Position numbers and translations under genes: made by a program. Source: Pseudobdellovibrio sp031428275 (GTDB lineage: Bacteria; Bdellovibrionota; Bdellovibrionia; Bdellovibrionales; Bdellovibrionaceae). From it: DNA of 64,000 bases. Below the pieces are notes generated by a model that saw only the letters and a program-made list of their open reading frames with translations, made no database searches and had not been told where the DNA came from. This document shows, piece after piece, positions 35,102-44,436 of the stretch (positions are counted from its first letter, which is position 1; every line of letters begins with the position of its first letter). The DNA lies in contig JANPPC010000019.1 of the NCBI GenBank assembly GCA_031428275.1, forward strand, positions 62,001 to 126,000, given 5' to 3'.

Positions 35102-36505
35102 CTAAAATTTCATTAATTGCTCAACGTTTAACTTACCGTTAGTTAAAACTTTTCCTTTTGCAGCCGCAACTTGTTTTGCAGAACCCAAGATCGCATCGCG
35201 AACCTGTGCGTATGTTTTTTCAGGGTGAGCAGACCAGTAAAGTGCCGCCGCACCCGCAACGTGAGGGCAGGCCATTGAAGTTCCGTCCCAAGTTGCACCT
35301 AGTAATGCGATCACTGTATCAGAATATTTGTTACCAACTGTAGTCGAAAAAACTTTCACGCCCGGAGCTGCGATATCAACTGAAGTTGCCCCGTAATTTG
35401 AAAATGAAGCGATCGTGTCAGCCGCATCAATGGCTGCAACCGCTATAATATTGTCGTGAGTATAGCTTGCTGGGAATGCCTTTTTAGCATCATTGTCATT
35501 ATCTTTTGACGAGTTGCCCGCAGCCGCAATAAATAAAACATCTTGGTCTTTAGCATACTGAACGGCGTCTTGTAACGCTTGATTTTCAACTGCTTCATTC
35601 GGGTCTTCACCTTCAGAACCCCAAGAGTTTGATAAAACTTTTGCACCATTATCTACCGCATATTTGATAGCTTTGATCGCCGCAGCCGTCGTTCCACCTT
35701 CGTTACCAATAAAGCGTAAAGACATAATTTGTGCGTTTGGTGCGACTCCAGAAATTCCTTTTCCGTTTCCACCGGTTGCTGCCACGTTGCCCGCACAGTG
35801 AGTGCCGTGCCCTGGGTTTCCGCCGTTTAACAATTCACCAAGGCTTGCCGCAGCTAAATCGTATGGTTTATTATCATTCGACAAAAAATCCCAACCGATC
35901 ATGTCATCGATGTAGCCGTTGCCATCATCATCAATTCCGTTATCGGCAATTTCGTTTTCGTTTCTCCATAAATTTCCAAGCAAATCTTCATGCGTGTAAT
36001 CAACGCCAGTATCGATCACAGCTACGATTATTTTTTTGTCGCCGCGATTAACCAACCAACCCGCTTCTGTTCCGATATCGCGCATTCCCCATTGGCTCGA
36101 AAAAAGTGGGTCTGCTCCTGTCGTAACTGACGGTGCTGCCGGAATAGCTGGATTATCTACTTGTGGCGCGAAGGCTTGCTGAGTTCCTGCTTGCGGACTT
36201 GTTTGTAAGTAAGCTTTTAACTGAGATTGCAACTGTGGATTTTGTTGCAGGCGAATTTTATAGTTTTTTTGCACATGTTCTATCGATGCGCTTTCTAAAA
36301 ATTTTCGCATCTGTATTTTGCTGGTATTGCCGGTGACCCGAACCCAATTTTCTGTCAAAGCTTCAGAGTTTAGACCCTGGGATGCAAAATAAATTGCGGC
36401 ATGTTTTGTAGACACAGGATTTGCTACTTTCACAAGCAAATCTTCTGCTTGTGAGTTAATAGATACTGTTAAAACGAGCAACATTGTTGCTGTAAAGAAT
36501 TTCAT
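35102..36505 (-). CDS. Secreted subtilisin-family serine protease (S8)
   Basis: A 467-residue secreted endopeptidase. A signal peptide (MKFFTATMLLVLTVSINSQA) is followed by a propeptide region to about residue 130. The catalytic triad is visible: D165 in VIDTGVDYTHEDL, H233 in GHGTHCAG, and S410 in GTSMACPHVAG; the oxyanion Asn is in AAAGNSS. Calcium-site-like Asp-rich DDDGNGYIDD follows the catalytic Asp, a feature of many secreted subtilases. Exported proteases are characteristic of predatory bacteria. It is divergent from the nuo operon across 210 bases. Confidence 0.95.
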   Translation of the reverse strand: MKFFTATMLLVLTVSINSQAEDLLVKVANPVSTKHAAIYFASQGLNSEALTENWVRVTGNTSKIQMRKFLESASIEHVQKNYKIRLQQNPQLQSQLKAYLQTSPQAGTQQAFAPQVDNPAIPAAPSVTTGADPLFSSQWGMRDIGTEAGWLVNRGDKKIIVAVIDTGVDYTHEDLLGNLWRNENEIADNGIDDDGNGYIDDMIGWDFLSNDNKPYDLAAASLGELLNGGNPGHGTHCAGNVAATGGNGKGISGVAPNAQIMSLRFIGNEGGTTAAAIKAIKYAVDNGAKVLSNSWGSEGEDPNEAVENQALQDAVQYAKDQDVLFIAAAGNSSKDNDNDAKKAFPASYTHDNIIAVAAIDAADTIASFSNYGATSVDIAAPGVKVFSTTVGNKYSDTVIALLGATWDGTSMACPHVAGAAALYWSAHPEKTYAQVRDAILGSAKQVAAAKGKVLTNGKLNVEQLMKF

Positions 36506-36715
36506 GGACCCCTCCGTGAGTTATGTTTTTTGTGCTGTCTAAAAGTCTAGGAACAAACATTTGTTATCGCCAAACTATATTTTAGAAAATATCACTTTTG
36601 AGCAATCGCGTTGAACTTTTTCATCGGATGTTAAATAGAGTTATCTCGTTGTCTTCACTGTGGCTTTTTGCCATGATGGCAATGAAAACTTAATGAAAAT
36701 TAAAAGAGGTTTTGT

Positions 36716-37303
36716 ATGAACACGCCAAATACGCAAACCACACAGATGGCCACCCAATCTGTTGACGATATGTCGCGATCACTCGCGTTCACATCTAAAC
36801 TTGATGCTCTAGCAGCTTGGGGGCAAAGAAATTCTTTGTGGCCAATGCCGTACGGAACAGCTTGTTGTGGTATTGAACTGATGTCAGTCATGGGTCCAAA
36901 ATACGACTTAGCCCGCTTCGGCGCTGAAGTTGTTAGATTCTCGCCACGCCAATCTGATCTGCTACTTGTTGCCGGAACCATTACCGAAAAAATGGCACCG
37001 ATCTTAGTTCGTATCTACGAGCAAATGTTAGAACCCAAATATGTTATATCAATGGGAGTCTGCGCCAGTTCGGGTGGTTTTTACCGCGCTTACCACGTGC
37101 TGCAGGGTTGTGATAAAGTGATACCTGTCGATGTGTACGTTCCCGGTTGCCCTCCGACGCCAGAAGCGGTTTTGGACGGAATCATGTCTTTACAAAAAAT
37201 GATTAAAGACCGCACTCCGCGCCCTTGGAAAGATAACTGGCAGTCGCCAATGCTAACGGGCGGCACTCACGCTGCGCCTGCTGGAACGGTGGTAGCTCCA
37301 TGA
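36716..37303 (+). CDS. nuoB: NADH-quinone oxidoreductase subunit B
   Basis: It carries the terminal [4Fe-4S] cluster N2 that passes electrons to quinone. Cluster ligands: tandem C50-C51 in YGTACCGIE, the Cys of GVCASSGG near 115 and of PGCPPTPEA near 145. The length of 195 residues is normal. AGAGG precedes the ATG. It opens the nuo cluster without a preceding nuoA, and its stop overlaps the next gene by four bases. The promoter should lie within the 210 bases shared with the divergent protease gene. Confidence 0.96.
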   Translation: MNTPNTQTTQMATQSVDDMSRSLAFTSKLDALAAWGQRNSLWPMPYGTACCGIELMSVMGPKYDLARFGAEVVRFSPRQSDLLLVAGTITEKMAPILVRIYEQMLEPKYVISMGVCASSGGFYRAYHVLQGCDKVIPVDVYVPGCPPTPEAVLDGIMSLQKMIKDRTPRPWKDNWQSPMLTGGTHAAPAGTVVAP

Positions 37304-39009
37304 ATTCGACGACAGGCTTAAACATGATCTTTCCTGAAATATTAAAAAGTGATTTAGTTATTAAGTTCGGTGCTGACGAATTTAAATTTATCGCGACTCC
37401 GGTCGGCGACAGCGTGATCGAAGCAAAAAAAGAATCGAGCCCAGCTTTACTTAGATATCTAAAAGAATATGCAGGATTTAATTTTTTGATGGACGTCTGC
37501 GGAGTAGATTATCCGAACCGTGAAAAACGTTTCGACGTCGTTTATCACTTATTCAATTCAAAAAATAATTCGCGTCTTCGCGTGAAAACTCAGTTGAACG
37601 ACGGAGAAGCTGTTCCAACTGTTACGCCAATCTGGAAAGGTGCTGACTGGTTCGAACGTGAAGCCTACGATATGTTCGGCATTATCTTTAGCGGTCACCC
37701 GAATTTAAGAAAAATTTTGACCCATCACGAATTTGTGGGCCATCCTTTGCGTAAAGACTACGAAGCTGATGCCCAACAACATTGTATGACGGTACTGCCA
37801 ATTCATTTTGATAATACCCCTGAACAACGAGGCGACCAGTTAGACAGTCGCTTTGTACCAATCAATATTGGCCCCTCGCACCCGGCGATGCACGGAACAC
37901 TTCGTGTAATGGCCGAGCTTGATGGTGAAACAATAGTGCGCGCTAACTGCGACATTGGTTTTTTACACCGTTGTTTCGAAAAGATGGCTGAAACGCATCC
38001 TTATAACCAAGTGATTCCGTACACGGATCGTCTAAACTATTGTTCGGCTCCGATGAATAACGTCGGTTACTGTAAAACGGTTGAAAGACTACTTGGAGTT
38101 GAAATCCCTGAGCGTGCGCAAACGATGCGCGTGATTTTGTGCGAACTTTCGCGCATAATCGATCACGTAATTTCTGTAGGAACGGGTGGTCTAGATCTTG
38201 GGGCTTTAACCGGTTTCTTCCACTTATTCACCTATCGTGAAAAAGTTTATAATTTATTCGAACAACTTTGCGGTGCGCGCTTAACCGTATCAATGACACG
38301 CGTCGGAGGCATGGCTCAAGATGCACCGGACGGCTGGTTTAAAAATGTTCTTTCTTTCTGTGATGAAGTTAGCGACGGTATCGACGAAATCACAAAGCTG
38401 TTGTTAGAAAATAAAATTTTCATCAAACGAACTCAGGGTGTTTGCGCAGTTTCTAAAGAAGACGCAGTAGCTTGGGGTTACACCGGTCCGTTACTGCGTG
38501 CTTCGGGTGTCAATTTAGATCTACGTAAATCAAATCCGTATTATGGATACGAAAATTACGACTTCGATATCCCGGTAGGTGCGAACGGCGATATTTACGA
38601 CCGTTACTTAGTTCGCATTGAAGAGATGCGCCAATCAGTTCGTATCCTTAGACAAGCTTGTAAGAACGTTCCGGGCGGAGATTACACCATCCGCGATAAA
38701 GGGATCGTATTGCCAGAGAAGAAAGATGTTTACGGAAACATCGAAGGCTTGATGAACCACTTTATGTTAGTTATTAAGGGTCTTCGCCCGCCCGTCGGAG
38801 AAATTTACGATGCAACTGAAGCCGCTAACGGCGAATTAGGTTTCTACCTCGTTAGTGATGGTTCAGCGAATCCGTATCGTTTAAAAGTTCGTCCCCCGTG
38901 TTTTGCCATTTACCAATCTTTCCCAAGCGTAGTAAAAGGTGCGATGCTTGCGGATGCGATTGCAACTGTAGCCAGCATGAATGTCATTGCTGGGGAATTG
39001 GATAGATAA
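37300..39009 (+). CDS. nuoCD: NADH-quinone oxidoreductase fused subunits C/D
   Basis: A single chain containing subunit C (about residues 1-165; WFEREAYDMFGIIFSGHPNL, then HPLRKDYE) and subunit D (about 180-569; NIGPSHPAMHGTLRV, RLNYCSAPMNN, and the C-terminal DLRKSNPYYGYENYDF). The D part lines the quinone pocket together with NuoB; the HPAMHG loop is intact. The C/D fusion is known from E. coli and some other groups. At 569 residues it is close to E. coli NuoCD (~596). Overlaps nuoB by four bases and nuoE by one (TAATG). Confidence 0.96.
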   Translation: MNSTTGLNMIFPEILKSDLVIKFGADEFKFIATPVGDSVIEAKKESSPALLRYLKEYAGFNFLMDVCGVDYPNREKRFDVVYHLFNSKNNSRLRVKTQLNDGEAVPTVTPIWKGADWFEREAYDMFGIIFSGHPNLRKILTHHEFVGHPLRKDYEADAQQHCMTVLPIHFDNTPEQRGDQLDSRFVPINIGPSHPAMHGTLRVMAELDGETIVRANCDIGFLHRCFEKMAETHPYNQVIPYTDRLNYCSAPMNNVGYCKTVERLLGVEIPERAQTMRVILCELSRIIDHVISVGTGGLDLGALTGFFHLFTYREKVYNLFEQLCGARLTVSMTRVGGMAQDAPDGWFKNVLSFCDEVSDGIDEITKLLLENKIFIKRTQGVCAVSKEDAVAWGYTGPLLRASGVNLDLRKSNPYYGYENYDFDIPVGANGDIYDRYLVRIEEMRQSVRILRQACKNVPGGDYTIRDKGIVLPEKKDVYGNIEGLMNHFMLVIKGLRPPVGEIYDATEAANGELGFYLVSDGSANPYRLKVRPPCFAIYQSFPSVVKGAMLADAIATVASMNVIAGELDR

Positions 39010-39482
39010 TGTTTCAATTATCAACCGAAGCTAAGCAACAAGTGTTAAATGAATTGAAACGTTACGAATCGAAAGAGTCTGCGGTATTGCCGGCTCTTTA
39101 TATCGGTCAACGAGAAAATAATGGTTTCATCAACGCTGAAGTCATTAAGGCTTTATCAAACGTGATGGAAATTCCTGAATCACATATCAATGAAGTATTC
39201 ACATTTTACACAATGTATAACAAACAGCCGATCGGAAAATACCACATACAGGTCTGTCGTACTTTGTCGTGTATGCTGAACGGTGCAAAAGAATTAACTT
39301 CGCACTTATGTAAAGAATTAAACGTAAAACTAAATGACGTTACTGGCGATGGTCGCTTTACAGTTTCTGAGGCTGAATGTTTGGGTTCATGCGGAACAGC
39401 GCCGATGATGCAAATCAATGACAGATATTACGAAAATTTAACTCCTGAATCAGCGATGAACTTATTGCGCGGGATGAAATAA
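39009..39482 (+). CDS. nuoE: NADH-quinone oxidoreductase subunit E
   Basis: It binds the [2Fe-2S] cluster N1a next to the flavin. Ligands are C83 and C88 (CRTLSC) and C124 and C128 (CLGSC), the standard spacing. 157 residues is normal. The start overlaps the nuoCD stop as TAATG. Together with NuoF and NuoG it forms the NADH-oxidising module. Confidence 0.95.
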   Translation: MFQLSTEAKQQVLNELKRYESKESAVLPALYIGQRENNGFINAEVIKALSNVMEIPESHINEVFTFYTMYNKQPIGKYHIQVCRTLSCMLNGAKELTSHLCKELNVKLNDVTGDGRFTVSEAECLGSCGTAPMMQINDRYYENLTPESAMNLLRGMK

Positions 39483-39484
39483 TT

Positions 39485-40813
39485 ATGCAACAGAATGAGA
39501 CGAAGTCGAATCAACAAATCGGCGAAACAAAGTACTTATCTGAATTTTACCATTTGCCTGAATTCAAGAGTATTGAGGGTTACAAAAAAAATGGTGGCTA
39601 TGCAGATCTAGTCAAAGCTTTGAAAATGCAACCACAGCAAATCATCGACGAAGTTAAGGCATCTGGTCTACGCGGTCGCGGTGGGGCGGGTTTCTCGACT
39701 GGTATGAAATGGGGCTTTTTACCAAAAAACGACGAGCCAAGATATTTACTATGTAATGCCGACGAAGGCGAGCCTGGTACATTCAAAGATCGCATGATGA
39801 TGGAGAAAGCTCCGCACCAGTTGATCGAAGGTATGATTATCTCGGGCTATGCAATTAATTCTAAAAAATCTTATATCTACGTTCGTGGTGAGTATGACGA
39901 ATCGATTAACACTTTATTAGTTGCGATCCAAGAGGCCTACAAGGCGGGGTATCTAGGTAAAAATATTTTGGGTTCTGGTTTTGATCACGATATGGATATT
40001 TACCGCGGAGCTGGAGCATATATTTGTGGTGAAGAAACCGGGATGATCTCTTCGCTTGAAGGTTTAAAAGGGCAACCGAAATTAAAACCACCATTCCCGG
40101 CGGTACAAGGTTACTTACGTAAACCAACAATTGTAAATAACGTTGAAACATTAGCAGTGGTCAAATATGTCATTCGTGATGGCGCTGCGGCCTACAAAAA
40201 ATACGGTACTGAAAAATCAACGGGTACGAAATTATTTTCATTATCTGGCAACGTAACTAAACCCGGAAATTTCGAAGTTCCACTTGGTTACCCATTAAAA
40301 GATATGATCTACAGCTTGGGCGGTGGTTTTAAGCCGGGCCGTAAGTTAAAGGCAGTTATTCCGGGCGGTTCATCGGCTCCGGTATTAACGGCTGAAGAAG
40401 CAGAAAAAGCGACGCTTGATTACGAATGTTTAGCGCAAATGGGAACAATGTTGGGTTCGGGCGCAGTTATTGTAATCGATGATTCAGCCTGCATGGTTGA
40501 ATGCTTAGCGAATTTAATGCACTTCTATCACCACGAATCTTGCGGTCAGTGTACGCCCTGCCGCGAAGGTACGGGCTGGTTAGATAAGATCGTTCACTCG
40601 ATTTTAGCGGGCAAAGGTCGTATGCAAGATATTGAATTACTAATTAAGGTAGCTGACAACATGAAAGGTAAAACGATTTGTGCGCTTTCAGACGCAGCGG
40701 CTTTACCGGTATTAAGTTTTGTTACTAAGTTCAGAGACGAATTTGAATACTTCGTTCGCGAGGGTAAATCAAAAGTTAAAGGAGTAGCCTATGTCGCCGA
40801 CCACACTCATTAA
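39485..40813 (+). CDS. nuoF: NADH-quinone oxidoreductase subunit F
   Basis: It binds NADH and FMN and carries cluster N3. The nucleotide loop LRGRGGAGFSTGMKW lies at residues 62-76, the FMN region is GAGAYICGEETGM, and the [4Fe-4S] ligands are C353, C356 and C359 in CGQCTPCREG, with the fourth Cys in KTICALSD near 399. The 442 residues are normal. Starts two bases after nuoE; its end overlaps nuoG by 23 bases. Confidence 0.96.
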   Translation: MQQNETKSNQQIGETKYLSEFYHLPEFKSIEGYKKNGGYADLVKALKMQPQQIIDEVKASGLRGRGGAGFSTGMKWGFLPKNDEPRYLLCNADEGEPGTFKDRMMMEKAPHQLIEGMIISGYAINSKKSYIYVRGEYDESINTLLVAIQEAYKAGYLGKNILGSGFDHDMDIYRGAGAYICGEETGMISSLEGLKGQPKLKPPFPAVQGYLRKPTIVNNVETLAVVKYVIRDGAAAYKKYGTEKSTGTKLFSLSGNVTKPGNFEVPLGYPLKDMIYSLGGGFKPGRKLKAVIPGGSSAPVLTAEEAEKATLDYECLAQMGTMLGSGAVIVIDDSACMVECLANLMHFYHHESCGQCTPCREGTGWLDKIVHSILAGKGRMQDIELLIKVADNMKGKTICALSDAAALPVLSFVTKFRDEFEYFVREGKSKVKGVAYVADHTH

Positions 40814-42401
40814 TTGTACAATCAACGGCGTAGAACTTTCTGTAAAGCAGGGAAAAACAATTATCGAAGCGATGACCGAGAATGCGCAGCGTATTGCGCA
40901 TTACTGCTGGCATCCTGGGTTAAGCATCGCCGGTGTCTGCCGCCTTTGCATGGTCGAGATTGAAGGAAATCCGCGTGTACAAATCGCGTGTAATACGGTT
41001 GTTACTGAAGGTATGAAAATCAATAACACGTCTCAAAAAGTAAAAGATGCAGTAAAATGGGGATTAGACTTTCATTTAATTAACCATCCTTTAGATTGCC
41101 CGATCTGCGATCAAGCAGGTGAATGCGGATTGCAAGACCAATACATGGAATACGGTAAATACAATCCTGAGATGGCTGAAAGAAAACAAAAGAAAAATAA
41201 AGTGGTCGATTTAGGGCCAACGGTAGTTCTAGATTCTGAACGTTGTATTCTTTGTTCGCGCTGTGTTCGTTTCACATCTGAAGTAACTAAGACTCACGAA
41301 TTAGGAATTTTTAGTCGTGGCGATCACGCTGAAATCGGCACACACGATGGTAAACCATTAGACAATAAATACTCTTTAAATACGGTTGATATTTGCCCGG
41401 TCGGAGCACTGACTTCGAAAGATTTCCGCTTCAAGCAGCGAGTTTGGTATCTAAAAGATGCCGATACAATTTGTAATGGTTGTTCGACAGGTTGTAATAC
41501 TAAAGTTTACTTTAATAAAGAAGGCGTTTTCCGCGTGAAGCCTCGCCCGAATATGGAAGTGAACGGCCACTGGATGTGTGACGAAGGTCGCAACACCTAT
41601 AAGTTTGTTAATAAAGAAGTACGTCAGCTTAAAGGTCAGAAATTTTTGAATGGTGCATGGCAAGCCGAAATGCACGCAGGTGCCGCGGTTAAAGACGCGC
41701 ATCTTTCATTATCTCAAGTATCTGGTGACGCCATAGCCGTCGTTTTAACGGGTCAGCATACCGTTGAAGAGTACGAAGCGATTGTTTCAACGTTCAACGA
41801 TAAGTTTAAAACGAAAAATGTTTTTCACTGGGTGAATAATAAAGAAAGTTTTGAATCTTTCGACGGCCTTCTATTGCGTGGAGATAAAAATCCGAATACG
41901 AGGGGTTTATTAGAAGTTTTAGCAAAGCACGGAATATCTTCTAACTGGAAGCAATTGGAAGACGGTTTAAAAGCTGGCAAAATCACGCACCTGGTGGTGT
42001 TTGGTCCAGAAAATTTACCGGTATTCCCAGACTTACAACAAAACTTAAATCTTTTTACGACGGCGAAAAATTTGATCTATTTTACTTCGGCTGCAATTTC
42101 GCAATTGAAAAGTCACACTGGTTCGAACCAAGTGACAGTGATTCCGTTAAAATCATATGTTGAAAAAGATGGAACATTCATTAATTTTCAAGGTAAAGCA
42201 CAAAAGTTTAAACGTGCGACAACGATCGTTAGCGAAGCGCTAACGGGTGTTGAGGCAGCGCAATTATTAGCCGGAGCTGAAATTAAAATTCAGCCGATTG
42301 CTGAAAAAGCACTTTTCACATCGGCGCACGAGCGCATCGATCAAGTGACTTTAGAGCACCGTAAAAAAAATGAATTCGTATTTAACAGAGGGCGGTTATA
42401 A
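40791..42401 (+). CDS. nuoG: NADH-quinone oxidoreductase subunit G (short form)
   Basis: It carries the chain of Fe-S clusters between the flavin and N2. Ligands of the [2Fe-2S] cluster are C39, C50, C53 and C67; the His/Cys-ligated cluster is in HPLDCPICDQAGECGLQD; two further CxxCxxC motifs follow at about 150 (CILCSRCVRF) and in the CNGCSTGCNTKV stretch near 226. At 536 residues it lacks much of the molybdopterin-like C-terminal domain (E. coli NuoG ~908), as in other short NuoG proteins. AAAGGAG lies six bases before its ATG, inside nuoF. Confidence 0.94.
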   Translation: MSPTTLINCTINGVELSVKQGKTIIEAMTENAQRIAHYCWHPGLSIAGVCRLCMVEIEGNPRVQIACNTVVTEGMKINNTSQKVKDAVKWGLDFHLINHPLDCPICDQAGECGLQDQYMEYGKYNPEMAERKQKKNKVVDLGPTVVLDSERCILCSRCVRFTSEVTKTHELGIFSRGDHAEIGTHDGKPLDNKYSLNTVDICPVGALTSKDFRFKQRVWYLKDADTICNGCSTGCNTKVYFNKEGVFRVKPRPNMEVNGHWMCDEGRNTYKFVNKEVRQLKGQKFLNGAWQAEMHAGAAVKDAHLSLSQVSGDAIAVVLTGQHTVEEYEAIVSTFNDKFKTKNVFHWVNNKESFESFDGLLLRGDKNPNTRGLLEVLAKHGISSNWKQLEDGLKAGKITHLVVFGPENLPVFPDLQQNLNLFTTAKNLIYFTSAAISQLKSHTGSNQVTVIPLKSYVEKDGTFINFQGKAQKFKRATTIVSEALTGVEAAQLLAGAEIKIQPIAEKALFTSAHERIDQVTLEHRKKNEFVFNRGRL

Positions 42402-42922
42402 TGGCTGTTGTAACAAAGAATAACGACAACGCTTGGTACTTGCCGGGTATTTTAACCGGCATGTTCATTACGATGAAACATTTGTTGAAAAATCTATTCA
42501 ACAAAAAGCAAATGATCACCTTGAACTACCCAGAAGAAAAGCATGAGTACTCTCCGCGGTTTAAAGGTAATCATATCCTAACCGTCAAAAAAGACGGGGC
42601 GATTCGTTGCACGGCGTGTATGTTGTGTGCGACCAATTGTCCGGCAGAATGTATCAAGATCACGGCTAGTGAGCATCCGGATGCGCAAGTTGAAAAATTT
42701 CCGATCGCTTACGAAATCGATATGCTTCGCTGTGTATTTTGCGGCTTCTGTGAAGAGGCTTGTCCGGTTGACGCCATTCGTTTGGGGCCTGAGTGGCAAA
42801 CGCCAGGTTTGAACGGCACTAATTTTATTTACGATATTAATCAGCTAGCTTATCGCCCCGCACTTAAGGGTGGTATTCAGTCGGTATTAGACGATAAAGA
42901 TAGACACAAAGCGGGTATCTAA
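42401..42922 (+). CDS. nuoI: NADH-quinone oxidoreductase subunit I
   Basis: A ferredoxin-like subunit with two [4Fe-4S] clusters (N6a, N6b). The ligands are C70, C73, C76 and C80 and then C111, C114, C117 and C121, in the usual pattern with the fourth Cys of each set shared across motifs. 173 residues is normal. The start overlaps the nuoG stop (TAATG). The cluster ends here: no nuoA, H or J-N follow; the next genes are unrelated and convergent. Confidence 0.95.
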   Translation: MAVVTKNNDNAWYLPGILTGMFITMKHLLKNLFNKKQMITLNYPEEKHEYSPRFKGNHILTVKKDGAIRCTACMLCATNCPAECIKITASEHPDAQVEKFPIAYEIDMLRCVFCGFCEEACPVDAIRLGPEWQTPGLNGTNFIYDINQLAYRPALKGGIQSVLDDKDRHKAGI

Positions 42923-42962
42923 GCCTGCTGTTTTCGGAGGCCCGAATTCGTTAGTTCATCAA

Positions 42963-43379
42963 CTACTGAACCGGGCTTTTTCTAGACAAGATCTCTTTGT
43001 ACTCTTTTAAAGCTTTTTCATTTTTATTGTTTTTAGCGCTTAATGATTTGATCGCTTTCTCATAGATCGCGGTATTTTTTAAGTAGCTATCGGCGATCAC
43101 ATCTAAAGACGTTCGCGAGCGGTCTCCGCCATCGGCCTCGGGCGTATTTTCAAGTACAATTAGACTTTTTAAAACATTTTTCACTAATTCTAAGTCATCT
43201 TTTTCAGTTAACTGTAGCTCAGCAAAAGCCGCAAGGTCCGAATTAAAAGTTGGACTAACAAAATTAGCTAAGCGAATTGAAAGTCCCGCGCGGTTACCAC
43301 GTTCAGCGCCAGACAAGTTTTGTGTAAAACTGACTGAAGTTAAAATGCTAACGATTAAAAATGCGATATATGTTTTCAC
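42963..43379 (-). CDS. Small exported protein, function unknown
   Basis: I do not recognise the family. 138 residues with an N-terminal signal peptide (AFLIVSILTSVSFTQNLSG). The mature part is helical and charged, with Leu/Lys-rich segments (LQLTEKDDLELVKNVLKSLI and KAIKSLSAKNNKNEKALKEY), suggesting an alpha-helical periplasmic protein. It overlaps the 3' end of the SH3b/peptidase-like gene by four bases (ATGA on the minus strand), so they are translated together. Confidence 0.7.
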   Translation of the reverse strand: MKTYIAFLIVSILTSVSFTQNLSGAERGNRAGLSIRLANFVSPTFNSDLAAFAELQLTEKDDLELVKNVLKSLIVLENTPEADGGDRSRTSLDVIADSYLKNTAIYEKAIKSLSAKNNKNEKALKEYKEILSRKSPVQ

Positions 43380-44353
43380 TTAGTCTCCATAGGTTTTACC
43401 ATAATTCCGATTAACTTGTAATTGGTTCCGAATCTCCTCGCGCGAGGGGTTTCGTTGATGGCATAAGAAGATTTATAATCACTAACGTAACTTGTATCGG
43501 ATGCTTTGATTTCTACGTGCCCACAATCTTTAATTTTAGAATTAGGGCACTTGATCCCGCTTGAATAAACTAAAACTGAACCCTTAGGTGCTTGGCTAGG
43601 GGCTTTCATTTGTGTTTTGTAGGGTTCGATATCCATTAAGTTGATGAAACCGTAATTTTTTAAACTGTTTTTCGCACCGATAGCGGCTTCATCAGAGAAG
43701 CGCCCCGGAATCAGAGAATTTTTGTTTGCGTCTTTAGCTGCTAAAGCGAATTTTACTTGCCGGTAGCACTTACGATAAGAAAATAAGCCATTATTCTTTT
43801 CGGCCCATTTAATCGCCGAAGCCACTTCCGAGCTCTTGCTGTAGTTTATAATTTTATCATCGAGTGATCCTGCGGTAATGCTTGCTACAGGGGGCGCTTG
43901 ATTCGCCTGATTCGTAATTTCGCGGGCCACTGCCTGAATAGAATCGACATTTTTCTTTTTTACTTCAGTTACTTTGGTTACAGGGGTTTCACAATTTTCG
44001 CACTTTACCTGTGGTGATTGGCCCTCGGTGCTAGCGGCGATCGTTGTGTCTAGCTCGGTAAAGTGAGTATTGTTGCCTTTCCAGATCCAAATTTTTTCGC
44101 TTTTACGAACTTGGCTTGAAGAAGACATCTTGGTAATTTCGATTTGTAGCGCATTGCCTTTTTTATTCAAAACTTTGAATTCACTGCCGGCGGTAAGCAC
44201 GCCGATGCGATTTTCGATGGCTCCAGTTGAATTTTCGTCACTGCGCAGATAGTAAGAGGCATTCATTCGGTATGTTTGCGCGAAAATATTCGTGCTAAAC
44301 AAAAACGAAACAATGATTGCGACAAAGTGCTGCCGTTTAAACTTAGTTATCAT
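43376..44353 (-). CDS. Exported protein with SH3b-like and cysteine-peptidase-like (CHAP/NlpC) regions
   Basis: 325 residues with a signal peptide (about 1-25, IFAQ). Residues about 28-100 look like a bacterial SH3 domain (YYLRSDENSTGAIENRIGVL). The C-terminal ~150 residues have the layout of a CHAP or NlpC/P60-like peptidase: KCYRQVKFAL supplies a candidate nucleophile Cys, KGSVLVYSSG a typical strand and CGHVEIKASD a candidate His. A role in peptidoglycan cleavage follows if this is right; the catalytic assignment is tentative. Translationally coupled to the small exported protein downstream. Confidence 0.68.
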   Translation of the reverse strand: MITKFKRQHFVAIIVSFLFSTNIFAQTYRMNASYYLRSDENSTGAIENRIGVLTAGSEFKVLNKKGNALQIEITKMSSSSQVRKSEKIWIWKGNNTHFTELDTTIAASTEGQSPQVKCENCETPVTKVTEVKKKNVDSIQAVAREITNQANQAPPVASITAGSLDDKIINYSKSSEVASAIKWAEKNNGLFSYRKCYRQVKFALAAKDANKNSLIPGRFSDEAAIGAKNSLKNYGFINLMDIEPYKTQMKAPSQAPKGSVLVYSSGIKCPNSKIKDCGHVEIKASDTSYVSDYKSSYAINETPRARRFGTNYKLIGIMVKPMETK

Positions 44354-44436
44354 GTTAGCCAGATCGGTCTTTGCACGGCCGGTCTAAACTAGCCGCAGGT
44401 CTAGGGTTTTTAAGAAGCCGTATATCTAGATGCTGT

